Positions 27,983-36,570 of a stretch of DNA of 64,000 bases are shown one piece after another (the first letter of the stretch is position 1; each line of letters begins with the position of its first letter). The DNA is taken from the NCBI GenBank assembly GCA_902789795.1, contig CADAPM010000005.1, positions 108,449 through 172,448 on the forward strand, read 5' to 3'. Both the position numbers and the translations under genes were made by a program. The stretch comes from an uncultured Eubacteriales bacterium (GTDB taxonomy: Bacteria; Bacillota; Clostridia; Christensenellales; Aristaeellaceae). The notes beneath the pieces are model-generated. The model was not told the origin of the DNA. It saw only the letters and a list, made by a program, of their open reading frames with translations, and searched no databases.

Positions 27983-28016
27983 GGATTTGGAGCGGTAGTG
28001 GATTTGGAGCGGTAGA
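27983..28016. repeat. 17-base tandem duplication at the 3' end of tRNA-Gly(GCC)
   Basis: GGATTTGGAGCGGTAGT (27983-27999) is followed directly by GGATTTGGAGCGGTAGA (28000-28016), 16 of 17 bases identical. The second copy contains the CCA and 3' acceptor strand of tRNA-Gly(GCC); the first is an orphan copy in the spacer, a scar of slippage or of a tRNA duplication. Confidence 0.85.
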
Positions 28017-28080
28017 CGAGGCTCGGACTCGCGACCTCCACCTTGGCAAGGTGGCGCTCTACCAACTGAGCTACTACCGC
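28005..28080 (-). tRNA. tRNA-Gly (GCC)
   Basis: 76 bases with encoded CCA; anticodon loop TTGCCAA, anticodon GCC; acceptor GCGGTAG pairs with CTACCGC. Confidence 0.95.
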
Positions 28081-28093
28081 AGGCTGTAATAAG

Positions 28094-28174
28094 TGCGGGC
28101 GAAGAGACTCGAACTCATACGCCTTGCGACACCAGATCCTAAATCTGGCGCGTCTGCCATTCCGCCACGCCCGC
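28094..28174 (-). tRNA. tRNA-Leu (TAG), CCA not encoded
   Basis: 81 bases with a short class II variable arm; anticodon loop TTTAGGA, anticodon TAG. The acceptor GCGGGCG pairs with CGCCCGC and A is the discriminator, but the next bases are CTT and not CCA, unlike the other seven tRNAs here. Maturation therefore needs a CCA-adding enzyme. Confidence 0.92.
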
Positions 28175-28196
28175 ACGGGCGAGCACTTTACATGAA

Positions 28197-28272
28197 TGGT
28201 GACCCATCGGGGATTCGAACCCCGGACACCTTGATTAAAAGTCAAGTGCTCTGCCAACTGAGCTAATGGGTC
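28197..28272 (-). tRNA. tRNA-Lys (TTT)
   Basis: 76 bases with encoded CCA; anticodon loop CTTTTAA, anticodon TTT. The body is close to tRNA-Lys(CTT) of the same cluster. Confidence 0.95.
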
Positions 28273-28276
28273 AGAT

Positions 28277-28351
28277 TGGCTGGGGTGGCAGGGATCGAAC
28301 CTACGAATGCGGGAGTCAAAGTCCCGTGCCTTACCTCTTGGCGACACCCCA
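28277..28351 (-). tRNA. tRNA-Gln (TTG)
   Basis: 75 bases with encoded CCA; anticodon loop CTTTGAC, anticodon TTG; acceptor TGGGGTG pairs with CACCCCA. It should be charged by the glutaminyl-tRNA synthetase encoded next to the cluster. Confidence 0.95.
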
Positions 28352-28368
28352 TCATTCTAAGAAAAGAA

Positions 28369-28444
28369 TGGGGTGGGTAGTGGGACTCGAACCCACGACT
28401 TCCAGAGCCACAATCTGGCGCTCTACCACTGAACTACACCCACC
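28369..28444 (-). tRNA. tRNA-His (GTG)
   Basis: 76 bases with encoded CCA; anticodon loop TTGTGGC, anticodon GTG. The extra 5' G(-1) opposite discriminator C, the identity element of tRNA-His, is present in the genomic sequence. Confidence 0.95.
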
Positions 28445-28458
28445 ATAAGGTTAGAGGC

Positions 28459-28535
<77 letters not shown>

Positions 28536-28660
28536 AAGCCGCGGAGCGATTTCCTCCGTCAACCTCATAGTTTTGTCAAGCACTTTTTTCAGGTTTTTCA
28601 CAAATTTGTCAAACAACGCTGAATGGGCCGATATTTCGCTCGATCGGGCAGGTTCAGCGC

Positions 28661-28689
28661 TTGTAATTTTTGTAATTCCATAATATAAT
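28661..28689 (+). promoter_or_regulatory. Promoter of glnS
   Basis: TTGTAA (28661-28666), a 17-base spacer, TATAAT (28684-28689), about 45 bases before the glnS start. The leader is too short for a T-box. Confidence 0.7.
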
Positions 28690-28732
28690 GGTTTGAACGG
28701 TCGAAGAATCGTCCGTCTCAGGGGGAGAAACT

Positions 28733-30478
28733 ATGTCAGAAATTCAGGAAAACAAGAATTTTATCTGGGAAGCGGTGGAGCAGGATCTGGCCTCCGGCCG
28801 CTATGAGCGCGTGCAGACGCGCTTCCCTCCCGAACCCAACGGCTATATGCATATCGGTCACTGCAAGGCGCTGATCATGGACTTCCTGACCGCTGAAAAG
28901 TATGGCGGCCTGTGCAATCTGCGCTTTGACGATACCAACCCGGCCAAAGAGGATATGGAATATGTCCGCGCCATCCAGAAGGACATCGAGTGGCTCGGTT
29001 TCCATTGGGCGAACATCTTCTACGCCTCCGACTACTACGACAAGTGCTACGAGATCGCGGAGGACTGGATCCGCCGCGGCCTGGCCTATGTGGACGAGCT
29101 CAGCAAGGAAGAAATGCGCGAATACCGCGGCACCCTGACCGAGCCCGGCAAGAATTCCCCGTGGCGCGACCGCCCGTGGGAGGAATCCCTGGACCTGTTC
29201 CGCCGCATGCGCGCGGGCGAGTTCCCGGAAGGCAGCAAGACCCTGCGCATGAAGATCGACATGGCGTCGCCCAACATCGTCATGCGCGACCCCGCCATGT
29301 ACCGCATCCTGTACAAGGAGCACTGGCGCACCGGCAGCAAGTGGTGCATCTACCCCATGTATGATTTCGCCCATCCCATCGGCGACGCCATGGAGAACGT
29401 GACCCACTCCCTCTGCTCCCTCGAGTATGAGATCCACCGTCCGCTGTACGACTGGGTGGTGGAGCACAGCAAGGATATGCTGCCCGGACGTCCGCGGCAG
29501 ATCGAGTTCGCGCGCCTGAACCTGACCCAGACGGTCATGTCTAAGCGCTACCTGCGCGCCCTGGTCGAGGGCAAATACGTGCGCGGCTGGGACGATCCCC
29601 GCATGCCCACCCTGACGGCCATGCGCCGCCGCGGCTACAGCGGCGAGGCCGTGCGCGACTTCGTGAACCGCATCGGCCTCAGCAAGGCGGACAGCGTGGT
29701 CGATTACGCCATGCTCGAAAGCTGCGTGCGCTCCGATATGGACGATAAGGCCACCCGCGTCATGGCGGTGCTCGACCCGGTCAAGGTCGTCCTGACCAAC
29801 TGGCCGGAGGGCGAGACCAAGACCCTGACGGTGGAAAATCACCCCAAGCATCCCGAACTGGGCACCCACACCGTCACCTTCGGGCGCGAGCTCTGGATCG
29901 AGCGCGAGGACTTCCTGCCCGAACCCATCAAAGGCTTCAAGCGCATGTATCCGGGCAATGAAGTGCGCCTCAAGGGCGCGTACATCGTGCGCTGCGACGA
30001 TTACGTCACGGACGCGGACGGCAAGGTGACCGAGATCCGCTGCACGGTGGACCTCTCCACCGAGAGCGGCACCCCCGGATCCGAGCGCAAGATCAAGGGC
30101 GCGACCCTGCACTGGGTCAACGCCGCGGACTGTGCCGAGATCGAAGCGCGGCTGTATGAGCCGCTGCTGACCGCCGATACCGACGAGAACGAAGCCGCCC
30201 CGGAAGCCGCCGAAGCGGACGCCCCGGATGAGACCGAGGAGCTGAACTCCACCGAGCGCAAGCTCCGCGAGTTCATCCGCCGCCTCAATCCGGACAGCCT
30301 GACGGTCAAGAAGGGCTATGCGGAGCCCATCGTCCGCGAAGCGCCGTCCGGCAGCACCTACCAGTTCCTGCGCACCGGCTATTTCTGCAAGGATCCTGAC
30401 TCCACGGACGCGCTGCCGGTCTTCAACCGGACCGTGAGCCTGAGAGACAGCTTCAGCAAGCAGAAGGCCGGAGCCTGA
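28733..30478 (+). CDS. glnS: Glutaminyl-tRNA synthetase
   Basis: GlnRS charges tRNA-Gln directly. Class I signatures are present: RFPPEPNGYMHIGHCKA (HIGH motif near residue 40) and MSKRYL (KMSKS equivalent near residue 270). The C-terminal two beta-barrel anticodon-binding domains are present; the total is 581 residues. An Ala/Glu/Asp-rich insert (EAAPEAAEADAPDETEE) lies near residue 490. Many Firmicutes lack GlnRS and use GatCAB instead, so this gene is informative. It is followed 37 bases later by gltX and is divergent from a tRNA cluster that includes tRNA-Gln(TTG). Confidence 0.96.
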   Translation: MSEIQENKNFIWEAVEQDLASGRYERVQTRFPPEPNGYMHIGHCKALIMDFLTAEKYGGLCNLRFDDTNPAKEDMEYVRAIQKDIEWLGFHWANIFYASDYYDKCYEIAEDWIRRGLAYVDELSKEEMREYRGTLTEPGKNSPWRDRPWEESLDLFRRMRAGEFPEGSKTLRMKIDMASPNIVMRDPAMYRILYKEHWRTGSKWCIYPMYDFAHPIGDAMENVTHSLCSLEYEIHRPLYDWVVEHSKDMLPGRPRQIEFARLNLTQTVMSKRYLRALVEGKYVRGWDDPRMPTLTAMRRRGYSGEAVRDFVNRIGLSKADSVVDYAMLESCVRSDMDDKATRVMAVLDPVKVVLTNWPEGETKTLTVENHPKHPELGTHTVTFGRELWIEREDFLPEPIKGFKRMYPGNEVRLKGAYIVRCDDYVTDADGKVTEIRCTVDLSTESGTPGSERKIKGATLHWVNAADCAEIEARLYEPLLTADTDENEAAPEAAEADAPDETEELNSTERKLREFIRRLNPDSLTVKKGYAEPIVREAPSGSTYQFLRTGYFCKDPDSTDALPVFNRTVSLRDSFSKQKAGA

Positions 30479-30515
30479 CCCTACGAACCCCAAAGAACAA
30501 AAGAAGGAACCAACC

Positions 30516-31961
30516 ATGCAAGTAAGAACGAGATTTGCCCCTTCCCCCACCGGCTTCATGCACTTAGGCGGCGTGCGCACCGCGCTGTACGCCTACCTGC
30601 TGGCCAAGAAGCATAACGGACAGTTCATCCTGCGCATCGAGGATACGGACCAGGGCCGCCTGGTCGAGGGCGCGGTGGACGTCATCTACGACACCCTGCG
30701 CGAATGCGGCCTCAAGTGGGATGAAGGCCCCGACATCGGCGGCCCCTGCGGCCCCTATGTCCAGTCCGAGCGCAAGGACCTGTACCTGCCCTACGCCCAG
30801 CAGTTGGTCAAGACCGGCCACGCCTACTACTGCTTCTGCACCAAGGAAGAGCTGGATGCCCGCCGGGAGGCCGCCGAGGCCCGCGGCGAGGTCTTCAAGT
30901 ATGACAAGCACTGCCTGCACCTGAGCCAGCAGGAGATCGACGAAAAGCTGGCCGCGGGCGTCCCCTACGTCATCCGCATGAACGCGCCCACCGAGGGCGA
31001 GACGGGCTACCATGACCTGGTGTTCGGCGACATTTCCATGCCCAACGACACCCTGGACGACATGGTGCTCATCAAGGCTGACGGTATGCCCACCTACAAC
31101 TTCGCCAACGTGATCGACGACCACCTGATGGGCATCACCCACGTCATGCGCGGCATGGAATACCTGTCCTCCACGCCGAAGTACAACCTGCTGTACCAGG
31201 CCTTCGGCTGGGAGATCCCGGAGTACATCCACCTGCCCACCGTCATGCGCGACGCGCAGCACAAGCTGTCCAAGCGCGACGGCGACGCCTACTACAGCGA
31301 CTACATCGACAAGGGCTTCCTGACCGAGGCGCTGATCAACTACCTGGCGCTGGTGGGCTGGAACCCCGGCGACGACCGCGAGTTCTTCACCCTGGACGAG
31401 CTGGTCCAGGCCTTCGACGTCAAGGGCATCAACCGCGCGCCGGGCATCTTCGACCCCGAGAAGCTCAGGTGGTTCAACTTCGAGTACATCCGGAAGCTGC
31501 CCTTCGAGGAGTATCTTGAAAAGGTAACTCCCTGGTTCGACAAGGTGCTCAGCGCAGACCGCTTCGACTACAAGCGCCTGGCGGAGCTGATGCAGGACCG
31601 CACGGAGACCTTCGGCGAGGTCCCGGACAAGGTGCGCTTCCTGGCCGAACAGCCCGAGTATGACACGGAACTGTTCGTGAACAAAAAGCAGAAGAGCTCC
31701 CTGGAGTCCTCCCTGGACGCCCTCAAAATGGTCGAGCCGATCCTTAAGGACCTGCCCGAATGGACCGAAGCCGCCCTGCACGACACCGTGATCGCCGCCA
31801 TCGCCGAGCACGGGCTCAAGAACGCCACCGTTCTCTGGCCCATGCGCATCGCGATCTCCGGCCAGCTTTCCACCCCCGGCGGCGCGTTTGAGATCGCCTA
31901 CCTGCTGGGCCGGGAGGAGACCCTGCGCCGCATTGAAAACGCTATTCAAAAACTCTCCTGA
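30516..31961 (+). CDS. gltX: Glutamyl-tRNA synthetase
   Basis: GluRS of 481 residues with RFAPSPTGFMHLGGVRTALY at the N-terminus (HxGH site as HLGG) and KLSKRDGD as the KMSKS loop near residue 250. The HLGG variant is the normal GluRS form. A helical anticodon-binding domain forms the last third. The ATG follows GAAGGAACC. Together with glnS it forms a two-gene synthetase unit. With a dedicated GlnRS next door, this GluRS is probably discriminating. Confidence 0.96.
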   Translation: MQVRTRFAPSPTGFMHLGGVRTALYAYLLAKKHNGQFILRIEDTDQGRLVEGAVDVIYDTLRECGLKWDEGPDIGGPCGPYVQSERKDLYLPYAQQLVKTGHAYYCFCTKEELDARREAAEARGEVFKYDKHCLHLSQQEIDEKLAAGVPYVIRMNAPTEGETGYHDLVFGDISMPNDTLDDMVLIKADGMPTYNFANVIDDHLMGITHVMRGMEYLSSTPKYNLLYQAFGWEIPEYIHLPTVMRDAQHKLSKRDGDAYYSDYIDKGFLTEALINYLALVGWNPGDDREFFTLDELVQAFDVKGINRAPGIFDPEKLRWFNFEYIRKLPFEEYLEKVTPWFDKVLSADRFDYKRLAELMQDRTETFGEVPDKVRFLAEQPEYDTELFVNKKQKSSLESSLDALKMVEPILKDLPEWTEAALHDTVIAAIAEHGLKNATVLWPMRIAISGQLSTPGGAFEIAYLLGREETLRRIENAIQKLS

Positions 31962-31999
31962 ACCATAAATCAACGATCAATACTGGAGGTATCACAATT

Positions 32000-32227
32000 A
32001 TGAAGTCTGTCACCATAAAACTCACCCAGGCCGAAGAAGTCAAGGAATTCGTCAACACCGTGAACCGCTATGAATACGAGATGGACCTGCGCGCGGGCCG
32101 TCACGTGGTGGATGCCAAGTCCATCCTGGGCATCTTTTCCCTGGATCTGTCCAAGCCCATCTCCCTGGAAGTGTACTCCGAGCAGTGCGACGACCTGCTC
32201 CGGGACATCCAGCGCTTCACCGTCTGA
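32000..32227 (+). CDS. HPr-like protein lacking the active-site histidine
   Basis: The 75-residue protein resembles HPr of the phosphotransferase system over its second half: VDAKSILGIFSLDLSKP corresponds to the Ser46 region of HPr. The N-terminal HARPA segment with catalytic His15 is absent; that region reads NRYEYEMDLRAG. It therefore cannot accept phosphate from enzyme I in the usual way. A serine is kept at the HPr kinase site (AKSILG), so it could be a regulatory HPr-like (Crh-type) protein, as Crh also lacks His15. It precedes phoH; the ATG follows GGAGG. Confidence 0.75.
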   Translation: MKSVTIKLTQAEEVKEFVNTVNRYEYEMDLRAGRHVVDAKSILGIFSLDLSKPISLEVYSEQCDDLLRDIQRFTV

Positions 32228-32263
32228 TCGGGAACATCCTGAAAAGAAGAAGGAAGTACGCCT

Positions 32264-33208
32264 TTGCTGAAGACTTTGGAACTGCTGTCTGACAGCTATA
32301 TCGCTGTATTCGGGGTCAATGACCAGCTGTCCGGTCTGCTGGAGGAAAGCCTGAACGTCCGTCTGCGCACCCAGGACGGGACGCTGATGATCGAAGGCGA
32401 TCCCGACCAGGTGGAGCTGGCGGCGCAATGCGTGGACACACTGATCGCTATGGCGCGGACCCGGGCCATTGACCCTGCCACCTGCCGCCTGGTGCTGCAT
32501 TATGCCCGGGAGGACCGGCTGAGCGAGCTGGATGAGCTGCTGAACCGCGTGGTGGCTGTGACCGCCCACGGCAAGCCCATCACCTGCCGCACCGCCGGCC
32601 AGCTCAAATATGTGAACGCCGTGCACAAGCATGAATTGACCATCGCGGAAGGCCCGGCCGGCACCGGCAAGACCTATCTGGCGGTGGCCATGGCCGTGAC
32701 CGCCCTCAAAAACCGGGAAGTAGAGCGCCTGATCCTGACCCGCCCCGCCGTGGAAGCCGGCGAGCGCCTGGGCTTCCTGCCCGGCGATATGAGCCAGAAG
32801 ATCGACCCCTACCTGCGTCCGCTCTACGACGCGCTCTATGAGCTGACAGGCAGTGATTCCACCCAGCGGATGCTGGACCGGGGTATCCTGGAGATCGCGC
32901 CGCTGGCCTTCATGCGCGGGCGTACGCTCAGCCACGCCTTCGTGATCCTGGATGAGGCGCAGAACACCACCTCTGAGCAGATGAAGATGTTCCTGACCCG
33001 TCTGGGCACCGGCTCACGTTTCGTCATCACCGGTGACGCGACCCAGGTGGACCTGCCGGGCTCCCAGATATCCGGCCTTCGGCAGGCCCTGGAAGTGCTC
33101 AAGGACGAGCCGGCCGTCAGCATCGTGCGCCTGACCGCGGAAGACGTGGTCCGGCACGAGCTGGTGCTCAAGATCATCCAGGCCTACGAACGGTATCAAA
33201 AACGCTGA
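32264..33208 (+). CDS. PhoH-family ATPase
   Basis: The 314-residue protein has an N-terminal KH-like domain (about 1-100) and the PhoH ATPase core with GPAGTGKTYLAVAMAV (Walker A), TRPAVEAGERLGFLPGD and Walker B FVILDEAQNTT, plus ITGDATQVDLP. PhoH proteins are predicted RNA-associated ATPases or helicases and are regularly linked with ybeY. The start is TTG at 32264 behind AGAAGGAAG. It is followed ten bases later by pgpH, then ybeY-cdd and era, the classic Firmicutes order. Confidence 0.92.
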   Translation: MLKTLELLSDSYIAVFGVNDQLSGLLEESLNVRLRTQDGTLMIEGDPDQVELAAQCVDTLIAMARTRAIDPATCRLVLHYAREDRLSELDELLNRVVAVTAHGKPITCRTAGQLKYVNAVHKHELTIAEGPAGTGKTYLAVAMAVTALKNREVERLILTRPAVEAGERLGFLPGDMSQKIDPYLRPLYDALYELTGSDSTQRMLDRGILEIAPLAFMRGRTLSHAFVILDEAQNTTSEQMKMFLTRLGTGSRFVITGDATQVDLPGSQISGLRQALEVLKDEPAVSIVRLTAEDVVRHELVLKIIQAYERYQKR

Positions 33209-33227
33209 CAGAAGGGATGTGACTGCT

Positions 33228-35678
33228 GTGAAGCGGCCCGAAAGCGCCCGAAACAACCGGCCTGAAAGAAGCGAAAAACTGCGCTGCGCACTTTTGTGCG
33301 TAGCTTTTCTGCTGCTGATGCTGCTGATCTTCATCGTCAGCATCATCCCCACGCGCTATGACATCCGGCTGGGCCAGGTCCCCAATGTGACCATTGCCGC
33401 CACGAAGGACGTGGTGGACGAGATCACCACCGAGCAGCTGCGGCAGATCGCAGCCGCCAGCATCAACCCGACCTACCAGTATCAGGACGGCGTCACCGAA
33501 AAGGTCCTGCAGCAGCTGGACCAGCTGTTTGCCGAACTCAAGGTGGTGCGCCAGTACGGCGAGACCCTGAGCAAAGAAGCAGGCGAGGATTACACGCGCG
33601 AAGAGCTCGAGTACGCCCGGAACATCCTGACCGGCGTCACCCTCCGGGATTACCAGCTGGAGACCCTGCTCAACACCAGCGCGGAGGAATTCGAGGCCTT
33701 ATATAACTCCCTGTACAGCGCCGTGCGCGGCACCATGGACAGCCATGTCACCGAGGGACAGGAGAGCGAAGCCATCCAGTCCATCAGCATCATCGTGGGC
33801 TACACCACGGACGCCGATCTTCTGCAGAATGTGGCCCTGCCCATCCTGCAGGCCTGCATCGAACCCAACATGATCATTGACCAGGAGGCCACCGAAAAGC
33901 TGCGGCAGGAAGCCGCCGCTGCGGTGGACGACGTGATCTACAAACAGGGCCAGAACATCGTGGTCAAGGGTGAAGGCCGTATCACGGCGAGCCAGATCCG
34001 CATGCTCAGCACCCTGGGCCTGCTGAATACCAGCGATATAGACCTGACCTTCTATCTGGGCGCGGCGATCATCGTGTTCCTGGCGACGCTCCTCTATTTC
34101 TGGACGCTGCGCATCCTGGACAAGCGGGTCACCATCACCTTCAAGTACCTGCTGGTGGTGCTGTCCGTGCTGCTTTTGACCATGCTCCTGTGCGTGGCCG
34201 CCAAGCGCATCCTCTCCTACTCCATGCCCGTGATCATGGCGGCGATCCTGCTGGCGTCGCTGATCGGCGCCAGGACCGCCCTGGTCAGCAACATCTATAT
34301 GGCCATCCTCGTCACCGCGCTGTCTGCGGGCGGCAACGAATCCTACATGTCGGAGATGATCCGCATCTTCGTTTCCACCGTCATGGGCGGCACCCTGAGC
34401 GTGCTGATGATCAAGCGCAGCACCAGCCGCCTGCTGCCCCTGCTGACGGGCGCGGCCGCCGCGGTAGTGACGCTGGCGCTCACCTATTCCATCGGATTGC
34501 TCACGGACTCCTCCCAGTCCGGGATCATGTCCAACGCTTTCCTGAGCATGATCGGTCCCGCCCTGTCCGGTATCCTGGTCCTGGCGGTCCAGCCGCTGTT
34601 CGAGACGATCTTCAATCTCCCGACGCCCATGCGCCTGCTGGAGCTGAGCAACCCGAACCAGCCGCTGCTCAAGAAGCTGATGGTCGAAGCCCCCGGTACC
34701 TATCACCACAGCATCCTCGTAGCCAACCTGGCGGAAGCCTCCGCCGAAGCCATCGGCGCGAATCCCCTGCTGGCCAGGGTCGCGGCCTACTACCACGACA
34801 TCGGCAAGCTGAAGCGCCCCGCCTATTTCAGCGAAAACCAGATCAACGGCGAAAACATCCATGACCACACGGAGCCCGAGGTTTCTGCGAAGATCCTGAC
34901 CGCCCACCCGCGCGACGGCGTATTGCTGGCCCGCCAGTACCGCCTGCCGGTGGAGATCCAGCGCATCATCTCCGAGCACCACGGCAACTCCCCCGTCATG
35001 TACTTCTATCACAAAGCGGTGCAGCAGGCCAACGGCGAGGCCGTGGATATCAACGATTTCCGCTATGACGGCAACCGCCCCTCCTCCAAGGAGAGCGCCA
35101 TCATCATGATCTGCGATACCATCGAGGCCGCCGTGCGCAGCCGCAAGAGCAGCATGAGCCAGAGCGAGCTGGAGGAGTACATCCTGAAACTGGTGCGCGG
35201 CAAGCTCTCCGACGGCCAGCTCAGCAACGCCCCCCTGACCCTCCGGGACATCGACGCCATCTGCGCATCCTGCGCCATCGTGCTCAAGGGCGTCAACCAT
35301 GAGCGCGTCGCCTACCCCACCGATCAGAAGAACAAGCGCCGCATCGGCGGCAAGCGTCCCGGCCGTCTGCAGCCCAGCCCGAGCGCAGACGGCAAGGACG
35401 AGAGCAAGTCTGAAACTTCCCCGGCCAGGGAAGCGGCAAAAGCTAAGGTTTCGCCCGTGCCCATGACCACCGGCGAGAACCTGGTCATCCATCCTGAACC
35501 TGCCGCGGCCCCGGTGCCGGTGGACAGCATCCTGGAAGAGCCCGAAGAGATCCGCGAGGTGCGTCCGGAAGAGACCGAGCTGCCGCCTGCCTACATCGGG
35601 CAGAAGGAAAACGAGCCCGAGCTGCCCGATCCCGCACCCGAAGCGATCCTGCCGGATCAGGAGGGAGCGGAAGGATGA
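33228..35678 (+). CDS. pgpH: 7TM-HD phosphohydrolase, PgpH type (c-di-AMP phosphodiesterase)
   Basis: The PgpH family degrades c-di-AMP at the membrane. The 816-residue protein has one N-terminal helix, a long extracellular 7TMR-HDED domain (about 50-270), a block of seven transmembrane helices (about 275-480) and a cytoplasmic HD domain with TYHHSILVANLAE and YYHDIGKLKRP plus further metal-binding histidines (HDHTEPEVS, EHHGNS). The C-terminal 130 residues are a charged, Pro-rich tail. GTG at 33219 is in frame but too close to GAAGGG; GTG at 33228 gives better spacing and is used here. The stop overlaps the ybeY-cdd start by four bases. The enzymatic assignment is by family. Confidence 0.9.
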   Translation: MKRPESARNNRPERSEKLRCALLCVAFLLLMLLIFIVSIIPTRYDIRLGQVPNVTIAATKDVVDEITTEQLRQIAAASINPTYQYQDGVTEKVLQQLDQLFAELKVVRQYGETLSKEAGEDYTREELEYARNILTGVTLRDYQLETLLNTSAEEFEALYNSLYSAVRGTMDSHVTEGQESEAIQSISIIVGYTTDADLLQNVALPILQACIEPNMIIDQEATEKLRQEAAAAVDDVIYKQGQNIVVKGEGRITASQIRMLSTLGLLNTSDIDLTFYLGAAIIVFLATLLYFWTLRILDKRVTITFKYLLVVLSVLLLTMLLCVAAKRILSYSMPVIMAAILLASLIGARTALVSNIYMAILVTALSAGGNESYMSEMIRIFVSTVMGGTLSVLMIKRSTSRLLPLLTGAAAAVVTLALTYSIGLLTDSSQSGIMSNAFLSMIGPALSGILVLAVQPLFETIFNLPTPMRLLELSNPNQPLLKKLMVEAPGTYHHSILVANLAEASAEAIGANPLLARVAAYYHDIGKLKRPAYFSENQINGENIHDHTEPEVSAKILTAHPRDGVLLARQYRLPVEIQRIISEHHGNSPVMYFYHKAVQQANGEAVDINDFRYDGNRPSSKESAIIMICDTIEAAVRSRKSSMSQSELEEYILKLVRGKLSDGQLSNAPLTLRDIDAICASCAIVLKGVNHERVAYPTDQKNKRRIGGKRPGRLQPSPSADGKDESKSETSPAREAAKAKVSPVPMTTGENLVIHPEPAAAPVPVDSILEEPEEIREVRPEETELPPAYIGQKENEPELPDPAPEAILPDQEGAEG

Positions 35679-36568
35679 TCCTGGACCTTGAATGCAGGAA
35701 CCCTGCGGAGCTCAGGGAGGATTGGCTGCCCCTCCTCCATACCGCCGCGGATGCCGCGCAGAAAACGGAGGGCGTCGCCATTCCCCTGGCAGTCCATGTG
35801 CTGATCACAGATGATGAGGAGATCCACCGGGTGAACCGCGAACAGCGGAAGATCGACAGGGCCACCGACGTGCTTAGCTTTCCGGCCGTCGCCTATCCCC
35901 CGTCCCGCCACGCAGCAAACGCCCAGGAACTGCTGGAACAGGAATACGATCCGGATTACGGCGCGGCGTATCTGGGAGATATCGTCATCTCCATGGATCA
36001 CGTCCGCGCCCAGGCCCAGGAGTACGGGCACAGCCTGGAGCGCGAGCTCTGCTACCTGCTGGTCCACGGCCTGTTCCATCTGTTTGGCTACGACCATATG
36101 GAAGAAAATGATAAGCGCCTGATGCGCGAAATGGAGGAAAAGACCTTGTCAGACATCAAAGTGGAGCCCTACGACCGCAATGAGCTCATTGCCCGGGCGA
36201 AGGCGGCGATGGAGTATTCCTATTCGCCCTATTCCCACTATCGCGTAGGCGCTTGCCTGCTGGGCAAGAGCGGGAAGATGTACACGGGCTGCAATATCGA
36301 AAACGCCGCCTACGGTGCCGTCAACTGCGCGGAGCGCACCGCCCTGTTCAAGGCCGTCAGCGAGGGCGAACGGGAATTTACCGCCATCGCCGTCGCCACG
36401 GAAAAGTTCCTGGGATGGCCCTGCGGCATCTGCCGTCAGGCGCTGTATGAGTTCGCGCCGGACCTCATGGTCATCGTGGCCTGCAAGGACGAGGTGGACA
36501 GCATGCCCCTGAAGGAGCTTTTGCCCCACGGCTTCGGCGCCGCACCCGACAAGTTAGGGAAGGAGTAA
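35675..36568 (+). CDS. ybeY-cdd: Fusion of rRNA maturation endonuclease YbeY and cytidine deaminase
   Basis: One uninterrupted 297-residue frame joins two enzymes. Residues 1-155 are YbeY, with the metal-binding HGLFHLFGYDH at 131-141. From about residue 163 the protein is a homotetramer-type cytidine deaminase: YSPYSHYRVGA, CNIENAAYGAVNCAE (zinc Cys218, catalytic Glu220) and PCGIC (zinc Cys250 and Cys253). All catalytic residues of both are present, so both activities are expected. In related bacteria the order is ybeY-dgkA-cdd-era with separate genes; here dgkA is missing and the flanking genes are joined by a linker of about ten residues (SDIKVEPYDR). The 5' end overlaps pgpH by four bases, and era starts two bases after the stop. 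Confidence 0.93.
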   Translation: MILDLECRNPAELREDWLPLLHTAADAAQKTEGVAIPLAVHVLITDDEEIHRVNREQRKIDRATDVLSFPAVAYPPSRHAANAQELLEQEYDPDYGAAYLGDIVISMDHVRAQAQEYGHSLERELCYLLVHGLFHLFGYDHMEENDKRLMREMEEKTLSDIKVEPYDRNELIARAKAAMEYSYSPYSHYRVGACLLGKSGKMYTGCNIENAAYGAVNCAERTALFKAVSEGEREFTAIAVATEKFLGWPCGICRQALYEFAPDLMVIVACKDEVDSMPLKELLPHGFGAAPDKLGKE

Positions 36569-36570
36569 CC

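Noticed and set aside
28536-28732. T-box leader for glnS
   Set aside because: The glnS transcript would start about 40 bases before the gene, which leaves no room for a T-box, and no conserved T-box core was seen.
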